Source of the DNA: Meconema thalassinum
Lineage: Eukaryota > Arthropoda > Insecta > Orthoptera > Tettigoniidae
Reading direction: 5' to 3'
DNA length: 64,000 nt
Assembly (NCBI GenBank): GCA_946902985.2
Contig: OX336389.2
Coordinates: forward strand, 341,532,444 to 341,596,443
Below, piece by piece: positions 1 to 12,273 of this stretch. The notes under the pieces were generated by a model. The model was not told the origin of the DNA and did no database searches. It was given only the letters and a program-made list of their open reading frames with translations. Both the position numbers and the translations under genes were made by a program. Every line of letters starts with the position of its first letter. The first letter of the stretch is position 1.

Positions 1-1673
1 TCGAAAAATGGATAATGGATTTGCTCAGTAAATGTCACTACACGCTCTAACTACAAGGTTAGTGAACACTGCTACCTGGTCTCGAAGTCTAGAAGATCAA
101 GATAGAGTATAACAAAATACTCTGATGTTACATCTCCCAAAGATCTGGGCTGGATCCTAGTTCGTCTCCACGAACTCGTGACCTCAGGAAAGGAACGAAT
201 TCCCCCACTGCAAACAGCAAGCTCCGACCGGAATCGAACTGCGGGCCTCCAATCATCATCTTCATTTTGACCGGGATAACCCTGGACCTCTTGAAAATCT
301 TGATGCTTCTTCTATTTCCGTCACAGCACAGTCTCATTATAACAGTGAGTAGCGTCGAAAGTTCTGCTTTCCACTTCAAAATGCATTTGAAGAGAAAGTC
401 TTGGACCTCACTCGTATAACGAACATTCATTTAGATGGAATCTGAACATCGTTCTGTAGTCTGTGATGTTAATGTTGAGCTCATGTTTTACAAGAATGCG
501 CTAGAATGGAGTTGTGCATCGAGTCTCATGATTGCTCACTAAGTAGACATTCACGAACAGTCTCCTCTAACGAAGCTCCGTCGCTGCCTATATTGCTTCT
601 ATCTGCCTATACTCCTGGCGCACATAATAATCTAGTCCATAATAATCTTCATAATGCTACACTGAATATTGTTCTTCACTATGGAATACATCTCCATCCT
701 AAGTGTTGTAATACATTTCCACACAAGCAATAGTAATACACACTCGTACTCACGGGTGGCTGTTGCCTGAGCTGCAGTCGCTCAGACAAAGTGTCGTATC
801 GCGCTGGAGAAAAACACTTTTCTCACGCTTCACAAAACTGCTTATAATTGCTGAAATAATTCTTCCAAACTTCTGTAAGTTTGCCATATACAGTATCTGC
901 TAGTCAGCTACAATACGTAGTTGAAATGAATTCTCTGAAGTCGATCAGACCGAAGTTAATGCGGTAAATGTAAACCTCGCATCTTCACCTAGATTCAAGG
1001 CGCGGTCGTCTCCTGATTCCTCTCTCGCTCAAGCCTTGTCTCCACGCGTCACCTTCTACTAGACCGGTGAAACACTCGGGACTCCTTTTTCCTTCAATTT
1101 CACACGTCTGACCTCTTCGACGTTCAGATACACAAGAGCCTCGGTGCTTGGCGTCTCCCCTCCAAGTCTACCGATTTTAGCCGCCTTTTCGAGTTCCCTC
1201 TCGAATTCGCGCGGGCTCTAGCAAATCGCTTATTTCTTCCAATAGCGACCTGCTATTGACTTATAAAATATTTCCAATATTTTATTATCATATTCTTCTC
1301 TTTTCCAATATGTAAATTCATTCTTTAAGGGCTTAAATGAATTAAATATCCGTAAAAATTTAGTTGCTGGAACTCGCGTCTTCTCTAAACCTTCTTCCTA
1401 TTGGCTGTAAGCTCATATCCAATGGGATAATTTATAACAATATCTAAACAAATCCTGGGAATATTCACTGTTGCTAGGTCGATTCCAAGCTTCTCGAGAC
1501 TTGCATTGCGCAATACTATCACGTGACGGAATTTCCCTCCTAGCTCGACGTAGCCTCACGACTGGTTTCTGCCAAGTTCCAGCCATCATATTCCTTGGTT
1601 AAATTTTATCATGGGCTTCGAAAAAAATGTATTATTCCCATTTTCATCCCTTATAATTCATTTTACGGGGGCA
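1..1673 (-). repeat. 3' LTR of gypsy element 1 (partial)
   Basis: This is near-identical to 10601-12273 at a constant offset. On the minus strand it begins TG at 1673, where similarity to the other copy stops abruptly. The window opens inside the LTR, so its real length exceeds 1,673 bp. Short open stretches inside it (for example minus 128-430) recur in the other copy but match no family I know, and I do not call them genes. Confidence 0.9.
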
Positions 1674-1690
1674 TTCCCCTCCCATCTCAG
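1674..1690 (-). promoter_or_regulatory. Polypurine tract of gypsy element 1
   Basis: On the minus strand the 17 bases before the 3' LTR are purine-rich with a GGGAGGGGAA core abutting the LTR's TG. This is the expected position of the plus-strand DNA primer of an LTR retroelement. Confidence 0.75.
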
Positions 1691-1774
1691 TTTAAAAACA
1701 GTTGCAAGATTGTTTTAACCACATCGAATCAGGACCTTAGACATGTCACTGAACTCGAAAATGAATTATAATTC

Positions 1775-3011
1775 TCAGCCTACTTTCTTAAAATATTTCT
1801 TCAAGTTCTTTGCATTGTATTTTCCCAAAATGACATTGTTCTCTTCATCATACAGCTCATAACAATTATTCCCATAGACAGTCTCAATTCGGAACGGTCC
1901 AGTGAATATATCCCCGAACGTCGGGTATATTTTCTTGGTTACGTCCGCTTTGCTAGGTCGGCGCAATAACACCATGTCTCCTACTTCTAAGGGCTTACTA
2001 AATCTTTTCCCTTCTACTCTTTTCATGCGTTTATTGGCCGCCTTCTGTAGCGTTTCCTTCGCTCTGTCTATTCTCTCTTGTCTTCCTACATCTGGGTTCT
2101 TTAGGAATAAAGTTAAATGCGTTGTCCCAAGGTTTTTCTGGTTTCCTTCCTAAATGTAAGACCATTGGAATTTCTGCCGTGCTCTCTTGAACTGTGGAGT
2201 TCAAACATTCTTCAATGGTAAGCACATACTTAACCAAACTGGGGTGATCATGAGGGCAGAAAATTCGACAGAATTTACTAAATTCAACCATATATCTCAG
2301 ACTAGAATTTGATTCCGGATAACGCACGCTGGAAAATATGTGTCGTATTCCTAATCTCTCCATGTCTGCTTCGAATTCCGCTGAGGTGAACTGGGCTCCG
2401 TGATCAGATAACAAGTATTCTGGTCTTCCAGCTTTCCGAAAAACAGAATTTTCCAATTTGCTCACTACATTTCTTGTATTTGCTTTCTGCATGGGGTCCA
2501 TCGTCACAAATTTGGAGAAGACATCCACTGTCACTAACAAGAATTGGTTCCCTTGGTAACCCTTCGCACAGGGACCAAAAATGTCCGCCGCCATAAGCTC
2601 ATGTGGTCTAGAGGGTATCATAGGCCTTGGTTTGCCTTTTAACAATTCGGAGGTGAATTTCCCTCTTTGACATTTATCGCAAGATCTTATTATCTTCCTA
2701 ATGGTGGATCTCATGTTGGTCCAAGTGAATCTCTCTTTCAAAGTGCTGAGAGTCTTGTCTAAACCACCGTGTCCTATCGAGTGGTGTGCTAGCCATACCA
2801 ACTTCGAAATTAAAATAGGGGGCACAACTATGCGTGGCTTTGTATGCTCGGCGTCAATATACTTGCATACTAGATCTCCGCTCAAAACAAAGTGGCGCGA
2901 TCGTCTCTGTGTTGCGATATAATCCTCATCAGCTATGTCCATGAAACCTTTTAGGAACCTGTACATTTCCTGATTGGAGCGTATCTCTTCTGTGATACAC
3001 CGATTCGGGCT
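1775..3011 (-). pseudogene. Gypsy 1 pol: integrase (frameshifted)
   Basis: This is the integrase region of pol, which inserts element cDNA into the genome. The main open stretch is 2031-2966. It has an N-terminal HHCC zinc module ending CDKC, then a DDE core: first Asp in AADIFGP, second in LSDHGAQF, and a Glu about 35 residues later in a degraded PESN..Y segment. The C-terminal part sits in another frame (1775-2026) and contains VGDMVLLRRPSKADVTKK, typical of the gypsy integrase tail. A frameshift near 2100 separates the two, and another near 3010 separates integrase from RNase H, so the gene cannot make one protein. Confidence 0.88.
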
Positions 3012-3061
3012 AATCTCCTAACTGTTTCTTGATCTTCTTGCACCAATTGTACATGGTTTAT

Positions 3062-4920
3062 CTACACATTTTTAATAGGGTTTCTCGATAACGCATCAGC
3101 CAGTAAGTTATACTTCCCTGGCTGGTGGACAATAGTAGCGTTAAACTGCTGAGTGAAAAGGGCCCATCGTGTTAACTTGTCACTCGACATTTCAGTTTGA
3201 AGCATAAACTGCAATGCCTTGTGGTCGGTCACGATAATGATCTGATGACCAATCAGTATCTTCTTCCAAGCCTGCAGAGCTGTAACAAAGGCTAACGCCT
3301 CCAGTTCTGTTGTAATATAGTTCTCCTCATGTCGTTTCAACTTTCTACCAGTGAAAGCGATATAGTGCCTTCTTCCATTCTCGTCCTTATGGTACAGAAC
3401 AGCACTTATACCTACGCGAGAGGCATCGGATTCGATATAAAATATACGGTCAAAATCCGGGTATTCCAACTTGACATTCTGCCTCAACATCTCCTTCGTG
3501 ATTTCAAAGGCCTCGTCAGCGGCACTCGTCCACTTCCAATGATTGTTCTTTTTCAGTAATTCATAAAGAGGTGCCATGATCTCAGAGTATTACGGACAGT
3601 GACTGCTAATAAACTGGCAAGCTCCCACAAACTCGCGTACTTGCTTGACCTTGGTGGGCTTAGGGAATCTAGTTATAGCCTCTACTTTCTCAAGGTTTGG
3701 GTGGTAACCTTCCCGATCGATGGTGTGACCTAGGAAATTAATCCGTTCGTGCATGAAGCGGCATTTACCATAGTTCACTTTGATATTCGCATCCCTCAAG
3801 TTCTCGAAAAGTTTACATAAATGCACCATGTGTTCCTTAACATCAGAAGATTATATGATCAGATCATCGATGTAGCATATCACGTTCTTCTTGACCTCAT
3901 CAGTGAGCTTACCATCAAGGGCTCTGATTAGCGCTGGACCGCTATTTACTATACCAAAAGGTAGCCTTTGAAATACCCATGAAGTTTGGTCGAAGAGGAA
4001 ACCGGTGTACTGTTTATTCTCCTCCTCCAACTCAACTTGGTAAAACGACGCTGTTAAGTCCAAAACGGAAAAGCAGGCCTTTCCTTTGAATTTCCTTAAG
4101 AGATCACGAATTTTCGGGGGCCTGTCTGCCTCAGGAAGAATTTTCAAGTTGATCGAACGTGCATCTAGACATAGGCGTAGCTGTCCATTATTCTTCTTCA
4201 CCACAGTAATGGGGTTGATATATGAAGACGCCTGTTTCCTAATAATGCCATCTGCTTCCATCTTTCTGATTAACCCTCTTACTTCTTCATAATACTTCTC
4301 TGGAATGGGGTATATCCGCTTCTGATAAGGGGTTTCATCGGTCAATCTAATCTTGTATTTGTAATCCTTGATTAACCCAGGTTTGTCGTCAAATACATCC
4401 TTAAATTCCATAATTAATTCTTCAAATTCCTCTTGAATTTCGTAAAACCCTTCGGCGTTGAGGATAAGCTTTTCTCTAGCATTCTCTGCCTCCTCAATAA
4501 CATTAGTTAGAATGTCTTCCCTGTAACCCATATCTGGACTGTTATTCAGTTCCTGTTTTTCTAACTCTGCTGTGTTAATAATCCCCTCGCTAAATTTAAT
4601 AATCCTATTCTTCATATCAATAATGGCTTCTACCTTCGTAATAAAATAAATCCCAAGCACGATGTCAAAATTTATCTTGTCCACCACGATGAAAATATGT
4701 TCATAAGCACGTGCATTTATTTCAAAGTTCAGCAAAACTTGAATCTTACACTTCACAGCTTTATCTTGAAAGATGCCTCGCCCTTTCACAGCAGACGCGG
4801 GCAAAGCCGTCATCTTGTCACTACCCAATAATCTCTGGTAACACTCATGAGATATTATAGACATAATAGCTCCCGTGTCCATCAAAGACTTACATGTCTG
4901 ATCATCAATATTTATACCTA
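3062..4920 (-). pseudogene. Gypsy 1 pol: protease, reverse transcriptase, RNase H
   Basis: One minus-strand frame carries an aspartic protease (MDTGAIMS), reverse transcriptase (PFGIVNSGPA, catalytic YIDDLII) and RNase H (ESDASRVGISAVLY, TDHKALQFML). In-frame stops interrupt it at 3851 just after the YIDD box, at 3590 before MAPLYELLKK, at 3062, and upstream near 4936. All pieces from 4885 down to 3062 are in the same frame, so the damage here is nonsense substitution rather than indels. Retroviral-type RT and RNase H would copy the element's RNA into DNA. Confidence 0.92.
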
Positions 4921-5125
4921 TAATTGGTAATTCCTATGGCCTTTCCTCTCTTATGATCTCATCTTCTAGCAATAGGTCCTCATCCGTCACCTCGTATACT
5001 TCATTTATCAAAATCTGGTGTAATGTGGTGGTATTTCTCTCTTCCTCTAGTTCTGTTTTGAAAATGGAGTTTTTTTTTTGTCCATGAGCGTCATTCTCTC
5101 GGATTCCTTGCTGGCTAGTACCGGG

Positions 5126-6540
5126 TTAAGGATCCACGCTCAAGTTCGAATTACTTCCGTTTCCGCCTTCCTTTTCTCTTAATTCCTTCAAGTATCGTTT
5201 TCCTTCTTGATGGCGTTCATCGTAGTTCTCTTTGGTCATAACCTCATTTCTTTGTGGTCTATCGCTGTTCTGATTCTGGTAATTGCGGTTGTTTCGACCA
5301 TTATAATTATTGTTATTGCGATAATTATTATTATTGTAGAAGAAACCGCTTCTTCGACTTTCCTGGTAGTTTCCTCGTCCTTGCTGTTGTTGATAGGGAC
5401 GGCCACCACGGAATCTCCTATACCTTGGTTCAGGTCGCCTATCTCTAAAATAGGTATTTCTTTCTGGACCTACATTTCCTTTCTCCTGTTCTTTAGGGCT
5501 TTCTGTTTGCTGTGTCTGATCAATATACACAGTATTAATATCTTTGTCGTCCTGACGTTGGTTTCTAGCTACGACATTGGGCGTTTGACTAGTATAATCC
5601 AATTTCCGAAGAAGTTCGTCCATGCCGGCCAAATCGCTGATTCCTGACGAAATTATCAGTCTTCTCACTTCAACTGGCAACATTCGGGCAATGGCATCTA
5701 TTAATTGTGCGGTAGACAGAGGGGGTTGCAAAAAACGTAGCCGGGCAAGTTGCGTTGTGAAGAAATCGGCGTAACGCGTCGGTAATGTACCCGAATACTT
5801 CCTCGAGTATACTTCTGCGCGTAAACTGTTCTGCGCTTCCACGAACCAATAACGTTTCATGAGGGCTTCTGCGAACTCCTCAAAGTCCACAAATGTGTAC
5901 CTGAGGGCGCAAAACCATTCTAGGGGGCCTTCTCCCATATAGCGTTCCACTATCTTCATCTCTCGTTCTCTCGGAATGTGAGCCTCCGCAAATTAGTCAC
6001 GGATATTCCTGATATACTCAATTGGGGTGTAAGAATCGAGATTGGTAAATTTACGCGGTTTGTCCTCAAAATTACGGATTATCGTCACGTTTCTCTGTTG
6101 AGAATCTTGGAAACTGGGACGATATTCCTTCCTTTCTCTTTCGGGTTCTCTATTCCTATCCTCGAGTCCTTCATAGTGTCTTAACATCCTTTCTTCTGGT
6201 CTCACTCCTCTATCTCCTGTTTCCGTACTGAGGTTTCTACGATAATCTCCATAGTCCTCCGTTTCTATCTTCTCCCTCTCTTCCATCTCTGCAATCAACT
6301 CTTTCACTTGCTTCTCTATTTCTTTCTTCATATCCTCCTTATAGACTTCAAGATCTGCCACGTCTTCTAAGCTCAGATTTTTCAATTTCCCACTAATGTA
6401 TTCCTGAATATTTGTGGATTTTCCTTCCTTAATCTCATTTACGACGGTGACTACTGTGTCTATCCTTTCATCTAACCGTTTACTACGACTTTCTAACGTC
6501 TCTTTTAACGCTTGATTCTCCTCTACCGATTGATTCTTGT
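5126..6540 (-). pseudogene. Gypsy 1 gag: capsid-like and Arg/Asn-rich C-terminal part
   Basis: The open part 5126-5959 encodes a helical capsid-like domain (for example GPLEWFCALRYTF, then a run of leucine-rich helices) followed by a tail rich in Arg, Gly, Gln and Asn (FFYNNNNYRNNNNYNGRNN). The tail looks like an RNA-binding nucleocapsid without zinc knuckles. The same frame continues upstream through a single TAA at 5993 into a charged helical region reaching about 6540. The gag stop at 5126 is in the same frame as the protease/RT, so gag and pol are separated by a stop codon and not by a frame change. Confidence 0.8.
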
Positions 6541-7599
6541 CGTCAACCTGTCTCTATAATAGTTGATCAATACGCTTCCCAGATCCGACCTAACAGACAT
6601 TACATCACCGTTGATCTGTAATTGCGTATTGGCAAGCTTACTTTCAACTTTACCCTGAATTAGCTTAATATGTTCTGCGCTCGACTTATCCCATTCGTCC
6701 TTCCAAATGACAACATTAGCCTTCAACATTTCAGCTATATCTAGTTCAATGTCCTCCTTCAAAATTTTATTGTGGTCTATCACCTGACTACACTGAGTAT
6801 CAACATTTGTCTTCAATTCGGCTAAAGAAACAATGGTCTTTCGAGAATCGTCAACAAATTGCGATCTCAAAGCACCTATACCTTCTGAACATTGAGTTTT
6901 AGACTTTTCCACTTCCTTCCTGATCTTATTAATGTCCCCTTGGACCTTATTCACATCAACAAACATCGAATTAACCTCAGACTGTACTTTACCGTTATCA
7001 TTTTGTACACTAGTTATTTCTGTCTGGACATTATTAACATCGATTTGCATATTGTTTACATTCTCCTGTACCTTATCTACTTTTGTTTGAACATGGGACA
7101 CATCTGACCTTACATTGACAACTTCTGTTTTTACATTATCAACATTTGATTTCACAAGAGACACATCATCTTTGACTAAAGTCACATCATCTTTGACTAA
7201 AGTCACATCATCTTTGACTAGGGCAACATCAGAATGCACACTCTCTACTTTAGATTGTACACTTTTAACATTAGATTTCACCAGAGAAACGTCCTCTTTC
7301 AATTCAGCGGAGCTGGTCTGCAATCCCTGTAAAGAATTTTGCATATCCTGAATATCTCCCTTAAAACTTTCACCCACCTTGACATCAATCGTGTCAAGAT
7401 CTACCTGTCGATCTTTCTTTAGCTGCTCTCGGTCCTGATTTGCCTCGTACAATTTCCTCTGTAAATCAATAACATTGACTTTCAGATTCTCTTTAATCTG
7501 ATTTTCCACACTATCCAATTTCTTATTCATGTTCTTGTCCATTTTCTCCATCATCTCTCGCATCATCTTTCGGACATCCTCTGCCTCCATCATTGCCAT
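6523..7599 (-). CDS. Gypsy 1 gag: N-terminal coiled-coil segment
   Basis: The first plausible ATG is at 7599 (MAMMEAEDVRKMM); the open frame beyond it starts only at a GTG. The protein (about 358 residues) is almost entirely predicted coiled coil. Its middle is built from near-exact heptads such as LVKDDVT repeated in tandem, followed by NV..V/DV..VQ heptads. It ends at a stop at 6523 because of a frameshift near 6545; the other frame runs on into the capsid-like part. Long coiled-coil N-termini occur in some insect gypsy Gags and would drive particle assembly. The second gypsy in this window has a similar arrangement. Confidence 0.7.
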   Translation of the reverse strand: MAMMEAEDVRKMMREMMEKMDKNMNKKLDSVENQIKENLKVNVIDLQRKLYEANQDREQLKKDRQVDLDTIDVKVGESFKGDIQDMQNSLQGLQTSSAELKEDVSLVKSNVKSVQSKVESVHSDVALVKDDVTLVKDDVTLVKDDVSLVKSNVDNVKTEVVNVRSDVSHVQTKVDKVQENVNNMQIDVNNVQTEITSVQNDNGKVQSEVNSMFVDVNKVQGDINKIRKEVEKSKTQCSEGIGALRSQFVDDSRKTIVSLAELKTNVDTQCSQVIDHNKILKEDIELDIAEMLKANVVIWKDEWDKSSAEHIKLIQGKVESKLANTQLQINGDVMSVRSDLGSVLINYYRDRLTTRINR

Positions 7600-10500
7600 T
7601 GCAACAATATCAATAATACATGTGCTATAGGAGTACAAACAAACAGAGCAATATAGCAACACTTTAGAGCATCCTTTTAATCCATGTATTTGGGCATCTT
7701 ATCGTCTCGCCTTAACATTAACTTAATGCTAAATCACCCTACATCGTATTCTAAAATACCAGTACCTAAACGTTCGCGTGTGATTTATTTTATATATACT
7801 ACCATAAAGAATATTTACATTTATCACCATTAAACAAGTTAGCTTTACATTAGCATGGCCATCAATAACCATGAGCCGGTAAAATGAAAATAGATTCAGA
7901 TCATAGGTCATTCCGAAAAATATAACCTAATACTCCTATCTCAGGCTATCCATAAGATCTGATCTTTCGTTTGAGTGAAATTGTATTAAAAAACAAAGCA
8001 AATATAACCTATATAATTATACTCTAGCTCATCGCAGATGATATGGTTAATTAATCCCATAAACTTAAAAATTAAGCTGTCAACTGCATAGCTTCTAAAT
8101 GGCCTCACGAAGCTATTTTCGTGGCCCCAAAGTCTAGGGTGCCATCTTTCCACTATCCCCGTATATTCTAGAGGCGGTCTGTTGTATATCCGAAGCAACG
8201 GCTGGATTCGTAGACCATGATTGCTCCGGCGCAAAATACAAGTCAAGGATCTACCTCCAACTAGACCCACGCGAATATACGTGGCGGAAATTACAATACA
8301 ACTGTGAATTACATGAAAAATACACTTAGCTCGCGGTAAAACACCTACCTTAATCTCGGGAATCTCGTGGTCAGCTTCTCTGGACCTAAAATGGGTTTCA
8401 CAGTTGCATCTCCTTATATCTAAAATAATTCACGACAACACGGCTTCTAAGAAAACTAAACAATTTAATAACAAATGTAAACTAAAGCTAAACATTCATA
8501 CTACAAAATAAAATACACACTCCCATTCGTTCATCTCCACTCTCACACCACTGACAGAACAGCGTTCTATCAACATAATGACAAAATTCGGTGTAGCTTG
8601 GGTCCATACAACAAGCTGTACAACAATTACACACCTCAGTGTATTAACATTCTTCTGGCACGTTCCCAAGCACACATGGGCGCTTGGCGCACGCGATCAT
8701 TGCCACGTGTCCGATGACATAACATTCACCGCTACATTCCCAGTCTGACTGGTTTAAAAAAAAAGAAAAAGAGCGAGTCGGGTGGTTCGCCACATCTCTC
8801 CCCATTTGCTTGGCCTGGCCGTGCTATGGCTTTGGTTGGAAACGAGTTTTAAAGAAGTCTCCGCTATTCCAGCATGCTCCACAAACGAGCTCTTCATAAC
8901 AATGAAAACTGTGTTAAATGAAGGCAGATTCATGTCAGACAAATACGTGAACTGCACTCAAATCCTACATGCTACTGGCATAAAACTTCTATACACACTA
9001 ACATTCACACTCTCGCATTGTGACGTCCCAATGGAGTTCATTTCGTTCGCACTGAACAAGAAACAAACCTCATGCAATCACATACTCATTCACACTCTAA
9101 TCTTTACGTTAAACAAACGAAAACTTCCTATTCTTAACACGTTATACAGTCGATTGATAAATAATAAAGATTAACACTAAAAGAATTTATAATGACGCTT
9201 ATAGCACCAGCTATAGTCCTTCCAAAGTAATAGCGTCTAAATACAGTCGAGCCTGCGCTATGATCTAGCAGTTATGTCAAATACAGTGAACTGTGATCTT
9301 TAATATCTTCTACATCACCAGAAATAACCACCACTAGTCTCTCCTATCTGATCTGGTGTCAAAATAAGTTTAATACATTCGACCACTGAAGGTGAAACAT
9401 ATGCTGTTACAAGTCTGGTTTAATAATCTCGATAAAAGTATAGCATAACAGCTGTCATCATCAATTTCCTGTTCCAATTTCAACCGTGAACCTTCCTGTC
9501 CTATCTAAATTCCATGTCGTGTATAACAAAATAAGGAGTACTCTCTACTCACAGTCTAAATGCCTTTGCCAACACTAGTCATGCCCACGCAATGACTGTA
9601 CTATAAAATGCGGAACACACCTTCGCAATAACCTCGTATGCCAACTACATACGGAAATACACAAAAAAACACTATCAAAGGGTTACCAACTCCACTTCTA
9701 TCAACCTGGCATTCCTTCAAAAGGGCATAATTTCACAGCGTTGTCACCACAATCGCTGGTCTGATGAACAATAACAACAATTGTTAAATTAATAATTTAT
9801 ATACCTTAACGACCTCTGGAATTCACGATACTGAACCTCCTCACTTAATACTCTTGAAACGATACTCTGGTAAGTATAACCTGTCGTGCATACATTTAAT
9901 AAAAAAAACCTACATCTCATCTTCACACATCTGGGTTCGACTTTAATCGAAGAAGGAATATTATGTCTACAACGTGACATGATATTACTCCTCGTAAGTA
10001 ATTAATCACAACATCATATCTATGTGTTTGTGTCCAACAAGAATCTATCACGACGAGGATATCAAACGATAACTACCCTAACGTCGGATGATAAATAATC
10101 TTCCAACAAGATTCTAGCTTCAAATAAATTAAATGACTGAAAGTTCAAAGCTTTCTTCAATAAAAACATACAGTTAGTCATATTCGTATTCTCTTCATTC
10201 AGAACGAATGTCTATGAGTTCTGACGATAATAATCGTGTCCACGCTAAATGTTTCTTTTCCACAATGTGACATGATATCTCACAATATATCACTACCAAG
10301 ATCTTCTTTCTTGACGTTTCTTCTCGACGGATAAAATGCCCAAATTAAACTAATAAAAATTAATTTAATGGGTAACATAGACGAAAATGTCTATCACCTG
10401 TATTCAAAATGAATACAAAAACGTCGAAAATAAATTACTGTTCCTTAAAGGAAATGACAAAATCTTGTTCCTCGAACAAGTAAATAATCTCAGTTCAAAA

Positions 10501-10600
10501 ACTGGATTCCTAACAAACGAAGATAATAGCATCGCTAGACCATCACTATAATAAATTTCGAAGAATAAAAATGCTATACATGGAGTACATAAATACTGTA
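7600..10600. other. Long non-coding leader or unresolved LTR part of gypsy 1
   Basis: About 3 kb separates the gag start from the recognisable part of the 5' LTR. No open frame here has coding character. I could not find a convincing primer-binding site. Either the 5' LTR extends well left of 10601 (the other copy is cut by the window, so this cannot be tested) or the element has an unusually long untranslated leader. Confidence 0.5.
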
Positions 10601-12273
10601 TCGAAAAATGGATAAAGGATTTGCTCAGTAAATGTCACTACAAGCTCTAACTACTAGGTTAGTGAACACTGCTACCTGGTCTCGAAGTCTAGAAGATCAA
10701 GATAGAGTATAACAAAATACTTTGATGTTACATCTCCCAAAGATCTGGGCTGGATCCTAGTTCGTCTCCACGAACTCGTGACCTCAGGAAAGGAACGAAT
10801 TCCCCCACTGGAAACAGCAAGCTCCGACCGGAATCGAACTGCGGGCCTCCAATCATCATCTTCATTTTGACCGGGATAACCCTGGACCTCTTGAAAATCT
10901 TGATGCTTCTTCTATCTCCGTTACAGCACAGTCCCATTATAACAGTGAGTAGCGTCGAAAGTTCTGCTTTCCACTTCAAAATGCATTTGAAGAGAAAGTC
11001 TTGGACCTCACTCGTATAACGAACATTCATGTAGATGGAATCTGAACATCGTTTTGTAGTCTCTGATGTTAATGTTGAGCTCAGGTTTGACGAGAATGCA
11101 CTAGAATGGACTTGTGCATCGAGTCTCATGATTGCTCACTAAGTAGACATTCACGAACAGTCTCCTCTAACGAAGCTCCGTCGCTGCCTATATTGCTTCT
11201 ATCTGCCTATACTCCTGGCGCACATAATAATCTAGTCCATAATAATCTTCATAATGCTACACTGAATATTGTTCTTCACTATGGAATACATCTCCATCCT
11301 AAGTGTTGTAATACATTTCCACACAAGCAATAGTAATACACACTCGTACTCACGGGTGGCTGTTGCCTGAGCTGCAGTCGCTCGGACAAAGTGTCGTATC
11401 GCGCTGGAGAAAAACAATTTTCTCGCGCTTCACAAAACTGCTTATTATTGCTGAAATAATTCTTCCAAACTTCTGTAAGTTTGCAATATACAGTATCTGC
11501 TAGTCAGCTACAATACGTAGTTGAAATGAATTCTCTGAAGTCGATCAGACCGAAGTTAATGCGGTAAATGTAAACCTCGCAACTTCACCTAGATTCAAGG
11601 CGCGGTCGTCTCCTGATTCCTCTCTCGCTCAAGCCTTGTCTCCACGAGTCACCTTCTACTAGACCGGTGAAACACTCGGGACTCATTTTTCCTTCAATTT
11701 CACACGTCTGACCTCTTCGACGTTCAGATACACAAGAGCCTCAGTGCTTGGCGTCTCCCCTTCAAGTCTACCGATTTTAGCCGCCTTTTCGAGTTCCCTC
11801 TCGAATTCGCGCGGGCTCTAGCAAATCGCTTATTTCTTCCAGTAGCGACCTGCTATTGACTTATAAAATATTTCCAATATTTTATTATCATATTCTTCTC
11901 TTTTCCAATATGTAAATTCATTCTTCAAGGGCTTAAATGAATTAAATATCCATACAAATTTAGTTGCTGGAACTCCCGTCTTCTCTAAAACTTCTTCCTA
12001 TTGGCTATAAGCTCATATCCAATGGGATAATTTATAACAATATCTAAACAAATCCTGGGAATATTCACTGTTGCTAGGTCGATTCCAAGCTTCTCGAAAC
12101 TTCCATTGCGCAATACTATCGCGTGACGGAATTTCCCTCCTAGCTCGACGTCACCTCACGACTGGTTTCTTCCAAGTTCCAGCCATCATATTCCATGGTT
12201 AAATTTTATCATGGGCTTCGAAAAAAATGTATTATTCCCATTTTCATCCCTTATAATTCATTTTACGGGGGCA
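10601..12273 (-). repeat. 5' LTR of gypsy element 1
   Basis: Direct repeat of 1-1673 with about two dozen scattered differences. It starts TG on the minus strand at 12273, next to unique sequence. Its inner end lies at or left of 10601 and is not resolved. A minus-strand AGTTCGATTCC near 10840 (also near 240) resembles a Pol III B box and could mark a tRNA-derived insert inside the LTR. Confidence 0.88.

Larger units (their letters stand above)
1..12273 (-). mobile_element. Ty3/gypsy LTR retrotransposon 1, minus strand, cut by window edge
   Basis: Two direct repeats at offset 10,600 flank a minus-strand gag-pol. Domain order on that strand is coiled-coil Gag, protease, RT, RNase H, integrase, which is the Ty3/gypsy order. 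The LTR outer end reads TGCCCCCGTAAAAT on the minus strand, and a purine tract sits just inside the left LTR. The two LTR copies differ at roughly 2% of sites by eye, so the insertion is fairly recent, yet the coding region carries several stops and frameshifts. No envelope gene fits: the integrase tail ends about 100 bp before the 3' LTR. The left LTR runs off the window, so the target duplication cannot be checked (the right flank begins GTAC). Confidence 0.9.

Noticed and set aside
128..430. 100-133-residue open frames in both LTRs of gypsy 1
   Set aside because: They lie wholly inside the LTR, differ in length between copies and show no domain. Treated as chance.
5207..5647. 146-residue hydrophobic plus-strand frame
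   Set aside because: Antisense shadow of the gypsy 1 Gag Asn/Arg-rich tail.
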